From Bacterioplanes sp965233665 (GTDB lineage Bacteria > Pseudomonadota > Gammaproteobacteria > Pseudomonadales > Oceanobacteraceae): a stretch of 64,000 nt of DNA. The translations under genes and the position numbers were made by a program. The notes beneath the pieces are model-generated. The model had not been told where the DNA came from, made no database searches, and saw nothing but the letters and a program-made list of their open reading frames with translations. The DNA lies in contig CBDDTG010000054.1 of the NCBI GenBank assembly GCA_965233665.1, positions 15,346 through 79,345 on the forward strand, given 5' to 3'. The stretch's first letter is position 1. Every line of letters begins with the position of its first letter. Below, piece after piece: positions 44,707 to 53,120 of the stretch.

Positions 44707-44735
44707 AGCATGCAGTGAAGCATGCTTCTCTCTTG
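44707..44735 (+). terminator. probable terminator of the secreted-protein gene
   Basis: AGCATGC-AGTGAA-GCATGCT forms a perfect 7 bp stem followed by TCTCTCTTG, 14 bases after the stop codon. The tail is pyrimidine-rich but has no pure T run. Confidence 0.5.
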
Positions 44736-45005
44736 AAGGAGGCAATGCTTTTCCAAGGACAGCGGACTCCGGCCCACCCTCGCGTGCTAGGGTGTTAGCA
44801 ACGCCGCCCCGAGCGCTATCTGCAAGCTTAGAGAGTTATACGAACTTCTGACTCAGGACGCCCGTCTTTGTCGTCGCACGGCACGGTTTTGCAGTGATGT
44901 TTTTCACAGAATGCATGAATACCTTCCATACGTTAGAGAAGCCAGTAGTTGGCGGCTTGCAAAATTGTTATAACGAACCCGTACGTATCAAGGATCTGCA
45001 TAAAA
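44736..45005. other. gene-free interval before the small membrane-protein gene
   Basis: Together with the terminator, about 312 bp lie between the two genes. No coding frame with a plausible start is seen; GC-rich short inverted pieces are present (e.g. CTCGCGTGCTAG). Nothing specific can be called. Confidence 0.4.
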
Positions 45006-45617
45006 ATGGACTTCTCATCCACATTGCCGCGTTTGCTGTTGTTGGTACTGAGTCGCTATGTCAGCGCGACTTTTATGGCCTTGCCTGCCGTTATGTGGGG
45101 CATGTTGGCGGTGATGGCGTTGGGTTTTTACTCCGAAGGTGCATTACTGGCATGTTTGCACTGGCTGGCAGATCATAGCTTTGGCTTGATGGATGGGTTT
45201 AAACAAGGGAAGAGCATTACCTTGTCAGGGAATGCCGGTGATATTTCTTTTGCTCGCTTAATTACTTACCTGGCGTTTGTGTTGGGCTTGCTGCTGTTCA
45301 TTATCGACCAGTGTGGACGCTGGCTGTTAAATGAGCGCTGGCAAATCACCTTAAAATTTAAGCTTTTTTGTGTATTAGGCGTAGCCAGCAGTCTGGCCTT
45401 GTTTTTAATCAGTACCTTTTGGTTCCATCAGCCGGATGGTTTAAATGCTTCAATGACGCCTGGCGAGTTTCCCATGATGGTTGTGGTGTGCTTGGTGTTG
45501 TGCGGCATTGCTGGTGGTCTGACGGCCGCATATTTGGCCGTGATGCATGTGATTGGAGCCATCGTGGATGGGGTGTTGTCAGCGGATCGAGCAGCGCCGG
45601 TTTCTCCAAAGCGTTGA
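45006..45617 (+). CDS. hypothetical four-helix membrane protein
   Basis: This 203-residue inner-membrane protein has four hydrophobic stretches (about residues 20-45, 85-105, 125-145 and 160-185) with a polar loop between the first and second. The family is not recognised. The start at 45006 was chosen because AAGGA lies upstream and the frame before it is Cys/Asn-rich and not protein-like; a longer start at 44949 is possible. It is convergent with the YceK-type lipoprotein gene, three bases apart. Confidence 0.65.
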   Translation: MDFSSTLPRLLLLVLSRYVSATFMALPAVMWGMLAVMALGFYSEGALLACLHWLADHSFGLMDGFKQGKSITLSGNAGDISFARLITYLAFVLGLLLFIIDQCGRWLLNERWQITLKFKLFCVLGVASSLALFLISTFWFHQPDGLNASMTPGEFPMMVVVCLVLCGIAGGLTAAYLAVMHVIGAIVDGVLSADRAAPVSPKR

Positions 45618-45620
45618 GCC

Positions 45621-45953
45621 TTAGCGATTCACCTGAATATTGCCTTTTTCTATCTGTTGCATCACCGTATACGGCACCATGATGGTATCGGCGGCGGCAG
45701 AGAGTGCGGTATCTACTAAAAACCCTTGCAGGTTGCTTTCAACATTGGCGGCGGATACATTGGGCTGGCCAGCCAGAGCACACAGATTGTACGCCACGCC
45801 GCTATAAACCCTCGGTATTGAGCGGCAATGACTGTCATAGCCGTTGATGCTTATTTTTACTGTGTTGTTTTCAGGCGCAATGGTGTTAACCGTTGCACAG
45901 CCACTCAAAGCCAAAGCTGCCATCAGTGCTGCGAGAATTTTCATATTACTCAT
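45621..45953 (-). CDS. YceK/YidQ-type small lipoprotein
   Basis: This 110-residue protein has a signal peptide ending in lipobox ALSGC (Cys19). The mature part begins ATVNTIAPENN and contains RIYSG-like PRVYSGVAYN and a second Cys in NLCALAG. The pattern matches the YceK/YidQ (DUF1375) lipoproteins, about 75-110 residues in enterobacteria, whose function is unknown. It is convergent with the membrane-protein gene and lies just downstream of the kinase-like gene on the same strand. Confidence 0.7.
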   Translation of the reverse strand: MSNMKILAALMAALALSGCATVNTIAPENNTVKISINGYDSHCRSIPRVYSGVAYNLCALAGQPNVSAANVESNLQGFLVDTALSAAADTIMVPYTVMQQIEKGNIQVNR

Positions 45954-45969
45954 CCCTTAAATGCAATGC

Positions 45970-46497
45970 CTACGACGGCAACTCCGCCTGCTGAAACACA
46001 GTCGATGTGAGCGTTTGAAGTCGTTCAGCAACGCTCAGGTCACCTTCCATCTTGATTATCGGGCAGCGGCGCTCAGATAGCCACTGCTGATGTTTTGCCA
46101 GACTTCTGCCTTCGCTTGGGCCGGTGTCATACTCAGAAGCCCACTGTAAAAAAGCTGGATCAGCGGCGCGGCCATGTTGCTGTTGTTCTCGCTTTTTTAG
46201 GCGCTCTATACGAATGATGGTATCGAGGTATAAAAATACGATCAAATCAAAGCCATCTTCTAATTCGCGACACCAGTTCATCACTGACCCTGAGATCACG
46301 ACGTTTTCGCTGCTATTTATGCTGTCCATTATCATGGCCAGGCGTTCGCTGTGATCCCTGCGTTGCTGGAAGGGTGGATTCGTGGGCAGCCAGAAGAAGT
46401 CATCGGCATCGAGGAAATTCCAGCCATATTCGGAGGCAAATGCTTTGCCCAATGTGGTGGTACCAGAGCCGGCGGCACCCGTGATTAAAATACGCAT
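45970..46497 (-). CDS. P-loop kinase-like protein with variant Walker A
   Basis: This 175-residue protein of adenylate-kinase/shikimate-kinase-like fold has a P-loop GAAGSGTTTLG at residues 7-17 in which the usual Lys is replaced by Thr. A DADDFFW segment sits near residue 30 and a lid-like basic region KKREQQQHGR near residue 100. Small proteins with GSGTTT P-loops are widespread and annotated as AAA/adenylate kinase-like. The missing Lys makes ordinary phosphotransfer uncertain. The substrate is unknown. Confidence 0.7.
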   Translation of the reverse strand: MRILITGAAGSGTTTLGKAFASEYGWNFLDADDFFWLPTNPPFQQRRDHSERLAMIMDSINSSENVVISGSVMNWCRELEDGFDLIVFLYLDTIIRIERLKKREQQQHGRAADPAFLQWASEYDTGPSEGRSLAKHQQWLSERRCPIIKMEGDLSVAERLQTLTSTVFQQAELPS

Positions 46498-46564
46498 TGT
46501 GGCGTTCGCTTGGTAGGAATAAAAAATAGAAATTGGCAGGAGGAGCCTGGCGGCAAGGCTGTCA

Positions 46565-46593
46565 AAAGAGAAACGGGGCTCAACGAGCCCCGT
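46565..46593 (-). terminator. intrinsic terminator of gatCAB
   Basis: ACGGGGCTC-AAC-GAGCCCCGT forms a perfect 9 bp stem immediately after the gatB stop; on the minus strand it is followed by TTCTCTTTTG. Confidence 0.8.
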
Positions 46594-46599
46594 CCCGCA

Positions 46600-48063
46600 T
46601 TAACCCAGCTCGCTGAGCTTTTTCTTTAATACATCCATCACCACCTGTGGGTTCACCCCTTTGGCGGCTTTGCGCGTCAGGCCAATAAATGGGCCAATGG
46701 CTTTGGCACGCTTGTCTTCAGGTGTATTGAGGTAGCCTTCGACCAGCTTAGGATTGTCTGCCAACACTTGCGCCACAATGGCTTCAATGGCACCCGTGTC
46801 TGATACCTGTTTCAGGCCGAGGCTGTCTACCAGGGCATCAACGCCGGCTGCCGTGTCATCGCCTTTGCCTTCCAACAGTGCGTTAAAGACTTCTTTGGCA
46901 CCGCCATTGTTAAGGGTGTTGTCTTTAATCAGCTGTAAAATGCGGCCGAGTTGTTCAGCGCTGACCGGCAGTTTTGTAATGCCAATTTCCAGTCGATTTA
47001 ATGCGGCAGACACATCACCCTGCACCCAGTTGGCCGCCAGTTTGTAGTCATTGGCTGCATGGGCAACGGTTTCAAAGTAGTCTGCTAGGGTGCGATCTGA
47101 GGCGAGTACGGCGGCATCGACTGTGCTTAAACCGTGGTCTTTAACAAAGCGTACACGCTTGGCATCGGGCAGCTCTGGCAAGGTGCCGCGCACGGCTTCG
47201 ATGTAGTTATCGTCAATGATAACGGGCAATAAATCCGGGCAAGGGAAGTAGCGGTAGTCGTTAGCGACTTCTTTCGAACGCATGCCGCGGGTTTCATTTT
47301 TATCGGCGTCGTACAAGCGGGTTTCCTGGGTAATGCTGCCGCCGTCTTCCAGAATGTCCATCTGGCGGGCAATTTCCGCTTCGATGGCGCGCTCAACGTT
47401 GCGGAAAGAGTTAACGTTTTTAATTTCAGTACGGGTGCCGAATTCTTCCTGGCCTTTCGGGCGCAAAGAAACGTTACAGTCGCAGCGCATGGAGCCTTGC
47501 GACAAATCGCCGTCACAAATGCCCAGATAGGTCACGATGCTGTGCATTTTACGGAAATACGCAGAGGCTTCTTTGGCGCTGCGCATTTCTGGCTCAGATA
47601 CGATTTCAATTAACGGCGTACCGGCACGGTTTAAGTCGATGCCGGACATGCCGTCAAAGCCTTCGTGCACGGATTTGCCGGCGTCTTCTTCTAAATGCGC
47701 ACGCGTAACGTTAATGCGCTTAGTGGTGCCGTCGTCCAGTTCAATATCAATATGACCAATGCCAACAATCGGGTGGTGCAGCTGGGTGGTCTGATAGCCT
47801 TTTGGCAGATCCGGGTAAAAATAGTTTTTACGATCAAATACCGACTTCTTGCCAATTTCGGCATCGATGGCCAAGCCAAATTTGACCGCCATGCGCAGTG
47901 CTTCTTCGTTAAATACTGGCAACACGCCGGGCAGACCTAAATCAACAGCGCAGGCTTGAGTGTTGGCGTCGGCTCCGTAAGCGGTGGAGGCGCCAGAAAA
48001 GATTTTTGATTGGGTGGCCAGCTGAGCATGAATCTCCAGGCCAATTACCACTTCCCATTCCAT
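46600..48063 (-). CDS. gatB: Asp-tRNA(Asn)/Glu-tRNA(Gln) amidotransferase subunit B
   Basis: This 487-residue subunit phosphorylates and amidates mischarged Glu-tRNA(Gln) or Asp-tRNA(Asn) with ammonia from GatA. The N-terminal VVIGLEIHAQLATQSKIFSG, the GTPLIEIVSEPEM and SMRCDCNVSLRP segments and the C-terminal YqeY-like helical tail are all present. It is the last gene of gatC-gatA-gatB, 11 bp behind gatA. Its presence suggests that Asn-tRNA and/or Gln-tRNA is made by transamidation. Confidence 0.97.
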   Translation of the reverse strand: MEWEVVIGLEIHAQLATQSKIFSGASTAYGADANTQACAVDLGLPGVLPVFNEEALRMAVKFGLAIDAEIGKKSVFDRKNYFYPDLPKGYQTTQLHHPIVGIGHIDIELDDGTTKRINVTRAHLEEDAGKSVHEGFDGMSGIDLNRAGTPLIEIVSEPEMRSAKEASAYFRKMHSIVTYLGICDGDLSQGSMRCDCNVSLRPKGQEEFGTRTEIKNVNSFRNVERAIEAEIARQMDILEDGGSITQETRLYDADKNETRGMRSKEVANDYRYFPCPDLLPVIIDDNYIEAVRGTLPELPDAKRVRFVKDHGLSTVDAAVLASDRTLADYFETVAHAANDYKLAANWVQGDVSAALNRLEIGITKLPVSAEQLGRILQLIKDNTLNNGGAKEVFNALLEGKGDDTAAGVDALVDSLGLKQVSDTGAIEAIVAQVLADNPKLVEGYLNTPEDKRAKAIGPFIGLTRKAAKGVNPQVVMDVLKKKLSELG

Positions 48064-48074
48064 GTTATGTCCTC

Positions 48075-49529
48075 TTAAGCGATGTCAGCAGGAGCTTGCT
48101 GGTGCCAGTCTGTTGCTTGCTGGAACTTGTGCGCGGCGTTAAGCAAACGCGCTTCGTCGAAATAATTGCCAATTAATTGGAGGCCCACGGGCAGGTTGTT
48201 GACCTGACCACATGGAATCGACATACCAGGCAAGCCCGCTAGGTTGAGGGCGATGGTGAAAATATCTTCCAGGTACATGGCGACCGGGTCCGAGGTTTTT
48301 TCACCACGCTTAAAGGCCGGCGAGGGCGTGGTCGGGCTCATGATGATGTCGACTTCTTTAAAGGCTTCGACAAAATCATTTTTAATTAAGCGGCGCACCT
48401 GCTGCGCTTTTTTGTAGTAAGCATCGTAGAAGCCGGCCGACAGCGCATAGGCACCGACCATGATGCGGCGCTTAACTTCGTTGCCAAAGCCTTCGCCACG
48501 TGAGCGCTTATACAGATCGTTAATGTCCTGTGGGTCATCACAGCGATAGCCAAAGCGCACACCGTCCATGCGCGACAAGTTGGCCGAGCACTCGGCAGGG
48601 GCAACGATGTAATACGCCGGGATCGCCAAATGAGTATTGGGCAGAGAAATTTCTTTAACCTTGGCGCCGAGCTTTTCGTATTCGGCGATGGCATTGCGCA
48701 CTTGCTGTTGCATGTCGGCGCTTAAATCATCGCGGAAGTATTCTTTTGGCAAACCGATGGTCAGGCCAGTTAAATCTTGCTCTAGCGTGGCGCTGTAGTC
48801 GGGTACCGGCTGATCCACACAGGTGGAATCTTTGGCATCAAAGCCGGCCATGACTTGCAGCATTAAAGCGGCGTCTTCGGCGCTGCGGGTCATGCTGCCG
48901 GCTTGATCAAGGCTGGAAGCAAAGGCCACCATGCCCCAGCGTGAAATGCGGCCATAGGTGGGTTTTAAGCCTGTTAGGCCACAAAATGCCGCCGGTTGGC
49001 GAATGGAGCCGCCGGTATCGGTAGCTGTTGCACCTGGGACTAAGCGCGCGGCAACGGCCGCTGCGGAGCCACCAGAAGAGCCGCCCGGCACACAGTCGGT
49101 GTTCCAGGGGTTGGCAACGGCGCCATAAAATGAGCTTTCGTTGGACGAGCCCATGGCGAACTCGTCCATATTTAATTTACCCAAAGACACCGCACCGGCC
49201 TGATTAAACTTGTCGATCACGGTGGCGTCGTAGGGCGCAACAAAGTTGCTCAGCATTTTTGAGCCGCAGCTGGTGAGTACGCCGTTGGTGCAAAAAATAT
49301 CTTTGTGGGCGATGGGAATACCGGTCCACAGTTCGGCATTACCGGCAGCGCGGCGCTCGTCGGCGGCTTTGGCCTGGGCCAGCGCTTGTTCTTTGGTGAT
49401 GGTAATAAAACTGTTGTAGGTGCTGTCCAGTTGCTCGACGCGATCAAGCAGCGACTGGGTCAGCTCGACACTGGAATATTCGCCGGCGTTTAAATCGCGG
49501 GCGATGTCAGCGATGGTTTTGTTGTACAT
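48075..49529 (-). CDS. gatA: Asp-tRNA(Asn)/Glu-tRNA(Gln) amidotransferase subunit A
   Basis: This 484-residue amidase-signature hydrolase releases ammonia from glutamine for GatB. The catalytic Lys76 is in IPIAHKDIF. The Ser-rich signature PGGSSGGSAAAVAA around residues 150-165 supplies the other triad members, and the TDTGGSIRQPAAFCG segment follows. It is full length and in frame, the middle gene of the operon. Confidence 0.97.
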   Translation of the reverse strand: MYNKTIADIARDLNAGEYSSVELTQSLLDRVEQLDSTYNSFITITKEQALAQAKAADERRAAGNAELWTGIPIAHKDIFCTNGVLTSCGSKMLSNFVAPYDATVIDKFNQAGAVSLGKLNMDEFAMGSSNESSFYGAVANPWNTDCVPGGSSGGSAAAVAARLVPGATATDTGGSIRQPAAFCGLTGLKPTYGRISRWGMVAFASSLDQAGSMTRSAEDAALMLQVMAGFDAKDSTCVDQPVPDYSATLEQDLTGLTIGLPKEYFRDDLSADMQQQVRNAIAEYEKLGAKVKEISLPNTHLAIPAYYIVAPAECSANLSRMDGVRFGYRCDDPQDINDLYKRSRGEGFGNEVKRRIMVGAYALSAGFYDAYYKKAQQVRRLIKNDFVEAFKEVDIIMSPTTPSPAFKRGEKTSDPVAMYLEDIFTIALNLAGLPGMSIPCGQVNNLPVGLQLIGNYFDEARLLNAAHKFQQATDWHQQAPADIA

Positions 49530-49557
49530 AATTTGTCCTCTGAATCAGCGCAGCGAA

Positions 49558-49845
49558 TTATTCAACGACCCGAGGTACCAGGTAGTAGCCTTCACTGGTA
49601 GCGGGTGCAATTTGTTGGAAGTGCTCACGCTGGTTGCTCTCGCTAACCTGGTCGGCACGCAAACGCTGTACTGCGTCAAGAGGGTGAGCCAAAGGCTCGA
49701 CATTGGCCGTGTCGGCGGCTGCCAGCTGGTCGACCAAATCGAGAATGTTGCTCAGGTTTTTCTGGTAATCGTCTAACTGTGTTTCATCAATTTGCAGGCG
49801 CGCCAATTCAGCGATGTCGCGCACCTGATTCTGATCCAGAGCCAT
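49558..49845 (-). CDS. gatC: Asp-tRNA(Asn)/Glu-tRNA(Gln) amidotransferase subunit C
   Basis: This 95-residue stabilising subunit wraps around GatA and GatB. MALDQNQVRDIAELARLQID, the LSNILDLVDQL helix and the ending EGYYLVPRVVE are typical. The open frame continues far upstream (to 50796) opposite mreB, but the ATG at 49845 is the family start. It is the first gene of the operon and divergent from mreB across about 125 bp. Confidence 0.95.
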   Translation of the reverse strand: MALDQNQVRDIAELARLQIDETQLDDYQKNLSNILDLVDQLAAADTANVEPLAHPLDAVQRLRADQVSESNQREHFQQIAPATSEGYYLVPRVVE

Positions 49846-49971
49846 ATGGTACCCCAGTGTTGAAGCCTGTGATAAAGCGCAGCAGAGTAGCACAAATGCT
49901 TCTTGCTCTGAATCCCCACCGTTGCTAGTCTTAGAGCCAATTTTTGCGACCTGCAAACAGGAATTGACTGG

Positions 49972-51009
49972 ATGTTTAAAAAGATTCGCAGCCTGTTCTC
50001 CAGCGATCTGTCGATCGACTTGGGAACGGCTAACACACTTATTTATATGCGCGAGAAAGGGATCGTTCTCAATGAGCCGTCTGTGGTCGCGATCCGCTTG
50101 CAGGGGCACCAGAAAAGTGTGGCAGCTGTGGGTACCGATGCTAAGCGTATGCTGGGTCGTACTCCGGGGAATATTCAGGCCATTCGGCCGATGAAAGACG
50201 GCGTCATTGCCGACTTTGAAGTGACTGAAAAAATGCTCCAGCACTTTATCAAAAAAGTGCATGAAACCAGCTTTGTCGCACCCAGCCCTCGGGTGGTGGT
50301 GTGTGTGCCTTATTTGGCAACTAAGGTGGAGCGCAAAGCCATTCGCGATTCGGTCATGGGCGCTGGCGCCAGCCGTGCTTATTTGATTCACGAGCCGATG
50401 GCGGCAGCCATTGGTGCGGGCCTGCCGGTGGATGAGGCACGTGGCTCGATGGTGGTCGATATCGGTGGTGGTACCACAGAAATTGCCATCATCTCGCTCA
50501 GTGGCGTGGTTTACGCTGAATCGGTCAAGGTCGGTGGTGACCGTTTTGACGAAGCCATCGTCGCCTATATTCGCCGCAATTACGGCAGCCTGATCGGTGA
50601 AGCCACGGCGGAGCGCATTAAGCAAGAAATCGGCACGGCTTACCCAGGCGGTGAAGTGCGCGAAATCGACGTGCGCGGCCGTAATTTGGCAGAAGGTATT
50701 CCACGCAGCTTTACCCTCAATTCCAATGAAATCCTTGAAGCGTTGCAAGAATCGCTGGCGCAGATTGTTCAGGCCGTGAAAGGCGCGCTGGAGCAATCGC
50801 CTCCGGAACTGGCATCGGACGTCGCCGAGCGTGGCATGGTGTTGACGGGCGGTGGTGCCTTGCTGCGTGACCTCGATAAGCTACTGGCCGAAGAAACTGG
50901 CCTGCCTGTGATTGTGGCCGATGACCCACTGACCTGTGTGGCACGCGGTGGCGGTCGCTTCTTGGAAAATGCCTCCGATCAGCAGCTAGAAATGCTGGCG
51001 CTGGATTAA
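49972..51009 (+). CDS. mreB: rod-shape determining actin homologue MreB
   Basis: This 345-residue actin-like ATPase forms membrane-associated filaments that guide lateral peptidoglycan synthesis. The N-terminal membrane-binding MFKKIRSLFSSDLSIDLGTA, phosphate-1 DLGTANTLI, the MVVDIGGGTTEIAII phosphate-2 loop and the C-terminal GMVLTGGGALLRDLD adenosine motif are all intact. It is the first gene of mreB-mreC-mreD, so the cells are expected to be rods. Confidence 0.98.
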   Translation: MFKKIRSLFSSDLSIDLGTANTLIYMREKGIVLNEPSVVAIRLQGHQKSVAAVGTDAKRMLGRTPGNIQAIRPMKDGVIADFEVTEKMLQHFIKKVHETSFVAPSPRVVVCVPYLATKVERKAIRDSVMGAGASRAYLIHEPMAAAIGAGLPVDEARGSMVVDIGGGTTEIAIISLSGVVYAESVKVGGDRFDEAIVAYIRRNYGSLIGEATAERIKQEIGTAYPGGEVREIDVRGRNLAEGIPRSFTLNSNEILEALQESLAQIVQAVKGALEQSPPELASDVAERGMVLTGGGALLRDLDKLLAEETGLPVIVADDPLTCVARGGGRFLENASDQQLEMLALD

Positions 51010-51181
51010 GGCTGACTCTTCACGGATTCGCTAAGCGCCGCTCGCACAGGGCTGGCGCTGGTTCCCGTATATCGCTGCAGGTATAGTAAGGCTTTCTAAG
51101 TGATCACCCTCCCATAAGCTGTTTTTGCATCGCTGGCGTGGTCGGGAGTGTGGTAGCGCCAGTTGAAAGGAGAGCATCGCT

Positions 51182-52048
51182 ATCAAATCGCAGTTTCAGG
51201 TGCCGCCACTGCAGGGACAAAAGGTCACGCTGATGGTGGCAATGGCGTTGGCCTTGATCTGGGTAGACCATCATTACCCTTGGCTTAAGCCTGTGCGTCA
51301 ACAGGCCGCATGGGTGCTAGAGCCCGCGCAAAGTACCGCCATGGTGCCATCCGTACTGATTGATTGGTTTGGCGAATCCGCCGCCACACGCCAGGAGCTG
51401 TTGCACGAGAATAAGCAACTCAGTGCACGTAACCTGATTCTGGAAACCCGAGTGCAGCGTTTGGCCGCTCTAGAGGCCGAAAACGTTGAACTGCGGCAGT
51501 TATTGAATGCCTCAGAAAAACTCGGCGGGCGTGTGCTGGTCAGTTCCGTATTGGCGGTAGATCCAGACCCTTACAGCCAACAGATTTTTATCAATAAGGG
51601 CAGCGAGGATGATGTCTTTGTTGGCCAGCCAGTATTAGACGCCTACGGTCTTTTGGGGCAGGTCATCGATGTGCTGCCATTTCGCTCCCGAGTACTGATG
51701 ATTGCCGACTCGAACCACGCCATTCCGGTGCAGGTCAATCGCAATGGCGTGCGCGCCATCGCCGCGGGCAATGGTGCGCTGGATTCGCTGGAGTTGCTGT
51801 ACGTGCCCAGCACGGCAGACATAGTGGAAGGCGACTTACTGATCAGCTCGGGCCTAGGTGGACGCTATCCGCGTGGTTACCCGGTGGCGACGGTGACCAG
51901 CATCGAAAACATTGCCGGCAAACCCTTCGCCCGTGTCAGTGCCGAACCCAGCGCTCATCTTGATCGCAGTCGCCATTTACTGTTGTTGTTCAACGACGAG
52001 GGCACGCACATTACGCCGCCTGATTTATGGCAGGAGCAGCAAAAATGA
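51182..52048 (+). CDS. mreC: rod-shape determining protein MreC
   Basis: This protein of about 288 residues is a bitopic periplasmic scaffold of the elongasome: a short cytoplasmic tail, one membrane helix (VTLMVAMALALIWV), a coiled coil (residues about 70-105) and two beta-barrel domains. The family motif region RVLMIADSNHAIPVQVNRNG is present. The start is unusual: the strong AAAGGAGAG at 51166-51173 is spaced eight bases before an ATC codon at 51182. The first standard start codon (GTG, 51200) is 26 bases away. I place the start at 51182 tentatively; GTG 51200 would remove six residues. Confidence 0.9.
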   Translation: MKSQFQVPPLQGQKVTLMVAMALALIWVDHHYPWLKPVRQQAAWVLEPAQSTAMVPSVLIDWFGESAATRQELLHENKQLSARNLILETRVQRLAALEAENVELRQLLNASEKLGGRVLVSSVLAVDPDPYSQQIFINKGSEDDVFVGQPVLDAYGLLGQVIDVLPFRSRVLMIADSNHAIPVQVNRNGVRAIAAGNGALDSLELLYVPSTADIVEGDLLISSGLGGRYPRGYPVATVTSIENIAGKPFARVSAEPSAHLDRSRHLLLLFNDEGTHITPPDLWQEQQK

Positions 52049-52524
52049 GCCTGCGCTTTATCTTTTTGGTGTTAGCGGCTCTCTTTACCGCCTTTACGCT
52101 TGAACATTTGCCCATGCCGGAGCTACTCGACTGGCTGCAGCCGCGTTGGGTCAACTTGGTGGTGATGATACTGGTACTGCATCAGCCCCGAATCTTTGGG
52201 CTGTGGCTGGCTTGGCCATTGGGCTTGATGCTGGATATTGAACACGGCGTACCGCTGGGGCTCAACGTCTCTATTGTGCTGATTCAAGTTTTCATCTTGC
52301 AGCTGACCTATCGGCGGCTGGTGTTATTTCATTTTATTCAGCAGATGCTGGTGGTGTTTTTATTGGTGGCGTTGGGTCAAGTGATTCATTACTGGGCCTT
52401 GATGTTGATGACAGGCGCCAGCAACCCGGTGTTGTTATGGCAGCCAGCCCTGGTGTCAGCCTTGTTATGGCCCTGGGTGTATGGGCTGGCGCATTTACTC
52501 GTGACTCGGATGCGAACCACATGA
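52045..52524 (+). CDS. mreD: rod-shape determining protein MreD
   Basis: This 159-residue, five-helix membrane protein of the elongasome has an N-terminal helix LRFIFLVLAALFTAF and a central LGLMLDIEHGVPLGLNVSI stretch typical of MreD. The ATG at 52045 overlaps the mreC stop (ATGA) and has CAGGAG upstream inside mreC, indicating tight coupling. Its own stop overlaps the Maf start in the same way. Confidence 0.93.
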   Translation: MSLRFIFLVLAALFTAFTLEHLPMPELLDWLQPRWVNLVVMILVLHQPRIFGLWLAWPLGLMLDIEHGVPLGLNVSIVLIQVFILQLTYRRLVLFHFIQQMLVVFLLVALGQVIHYWALMLMTGASNPVLLWQPALVSALLWPWVYGLAHLLVTRMRTT

Positions 52525-53120
52525 TTTGCTTGGCTTCACGCTCGCCGCGGCGGGCGCAGTTAATGACCCAAATTGGCGTGCCCCACTATGTTCAGGCTGC
52601 TGATATTGATGAGACCCCATTGCTGAACGAGTCAGCCCAGGCTTACGTTGAGCGTCTGGCGCAACAAAAGGCCCAAGCTGTGGCTCGCAGTTGCGCTGAT
52701 GTGGTGCTGGGCGCAGACACCAGTGTGATTATTGACGGCGATATTCTCGGCAAACCGGCGGATGAACAAGACGCCGTGGCCATGCTGCAGCGCTTATCTG
52801 GCCGTTGGCATCAAGTCGTGAGCGGCGTCGCTTTGGCGCAGCAAACAGCAGACGGACTGCGTAGCGAAGCGCTGAGTGTCGTCACCGAGGTGCAGTTTGT
52901 CGAACTGAATCAGAAGCAAATTGCCACCTACATCGCCACCGGTGAGCCCGCTGATAAAGCCGGCGCTTATGGCATTCAAGGCCTGGGAGCAGTATTGGTT
53001 GCCTGCTTGCAGGGCTGTTATAGCAATGTGGTGGGACTGCCGTTGCAACAGACCGCCGCCTTGCTGAGTCGCTGGCAGATACCGGTATGGCAGCCAATGG
53101 CGACAAAGGAGAATGTATGA
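52521..53120 (+). CDS. maf: Maf-family nucleoside triphosphate pyrophosphatase
   Basis: This 199-residue house-cleaning enzyme hydrolyses non-canonical or excess NTPs (YhdE-type acts on dTTP/UTP) to the monophosphate. The phosphate-binding LASRSPRRAQLM near the N-terminus, the LGADTSVIIDG acidic motif with its Asp, and the KAGAYGIQGLGA segment are all typical. It overlaps mreD (ATGA) and the RNase G gene start, forming one continuous operon with mreBCD. Confidence 0.93.
   Translation: MICLASRSPRRAQLMTQIGVPHYVQAADIDETPLLNESAQAYVERLAQQKAQAVARSCADVVLGADTSVIIDGDILGKPADEQDAVAMLQRLSGRWHQVVSGVALAQQTADGLRSEALSVVTEVQFVELNQKQIATYIATGEPADKAGAYGIQGLGAVLVACLQGCYSNVVGLPLQQTAALLSRWQIPVWQPMATKENV

Noticed and set aside
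49846..50796. Long minus-strand open frame continuous with gatC
   Set aside because: Only the last 95 codons match GatC; the rest is the antisense shadow of mreB, which is unmistakable on the plus strand.
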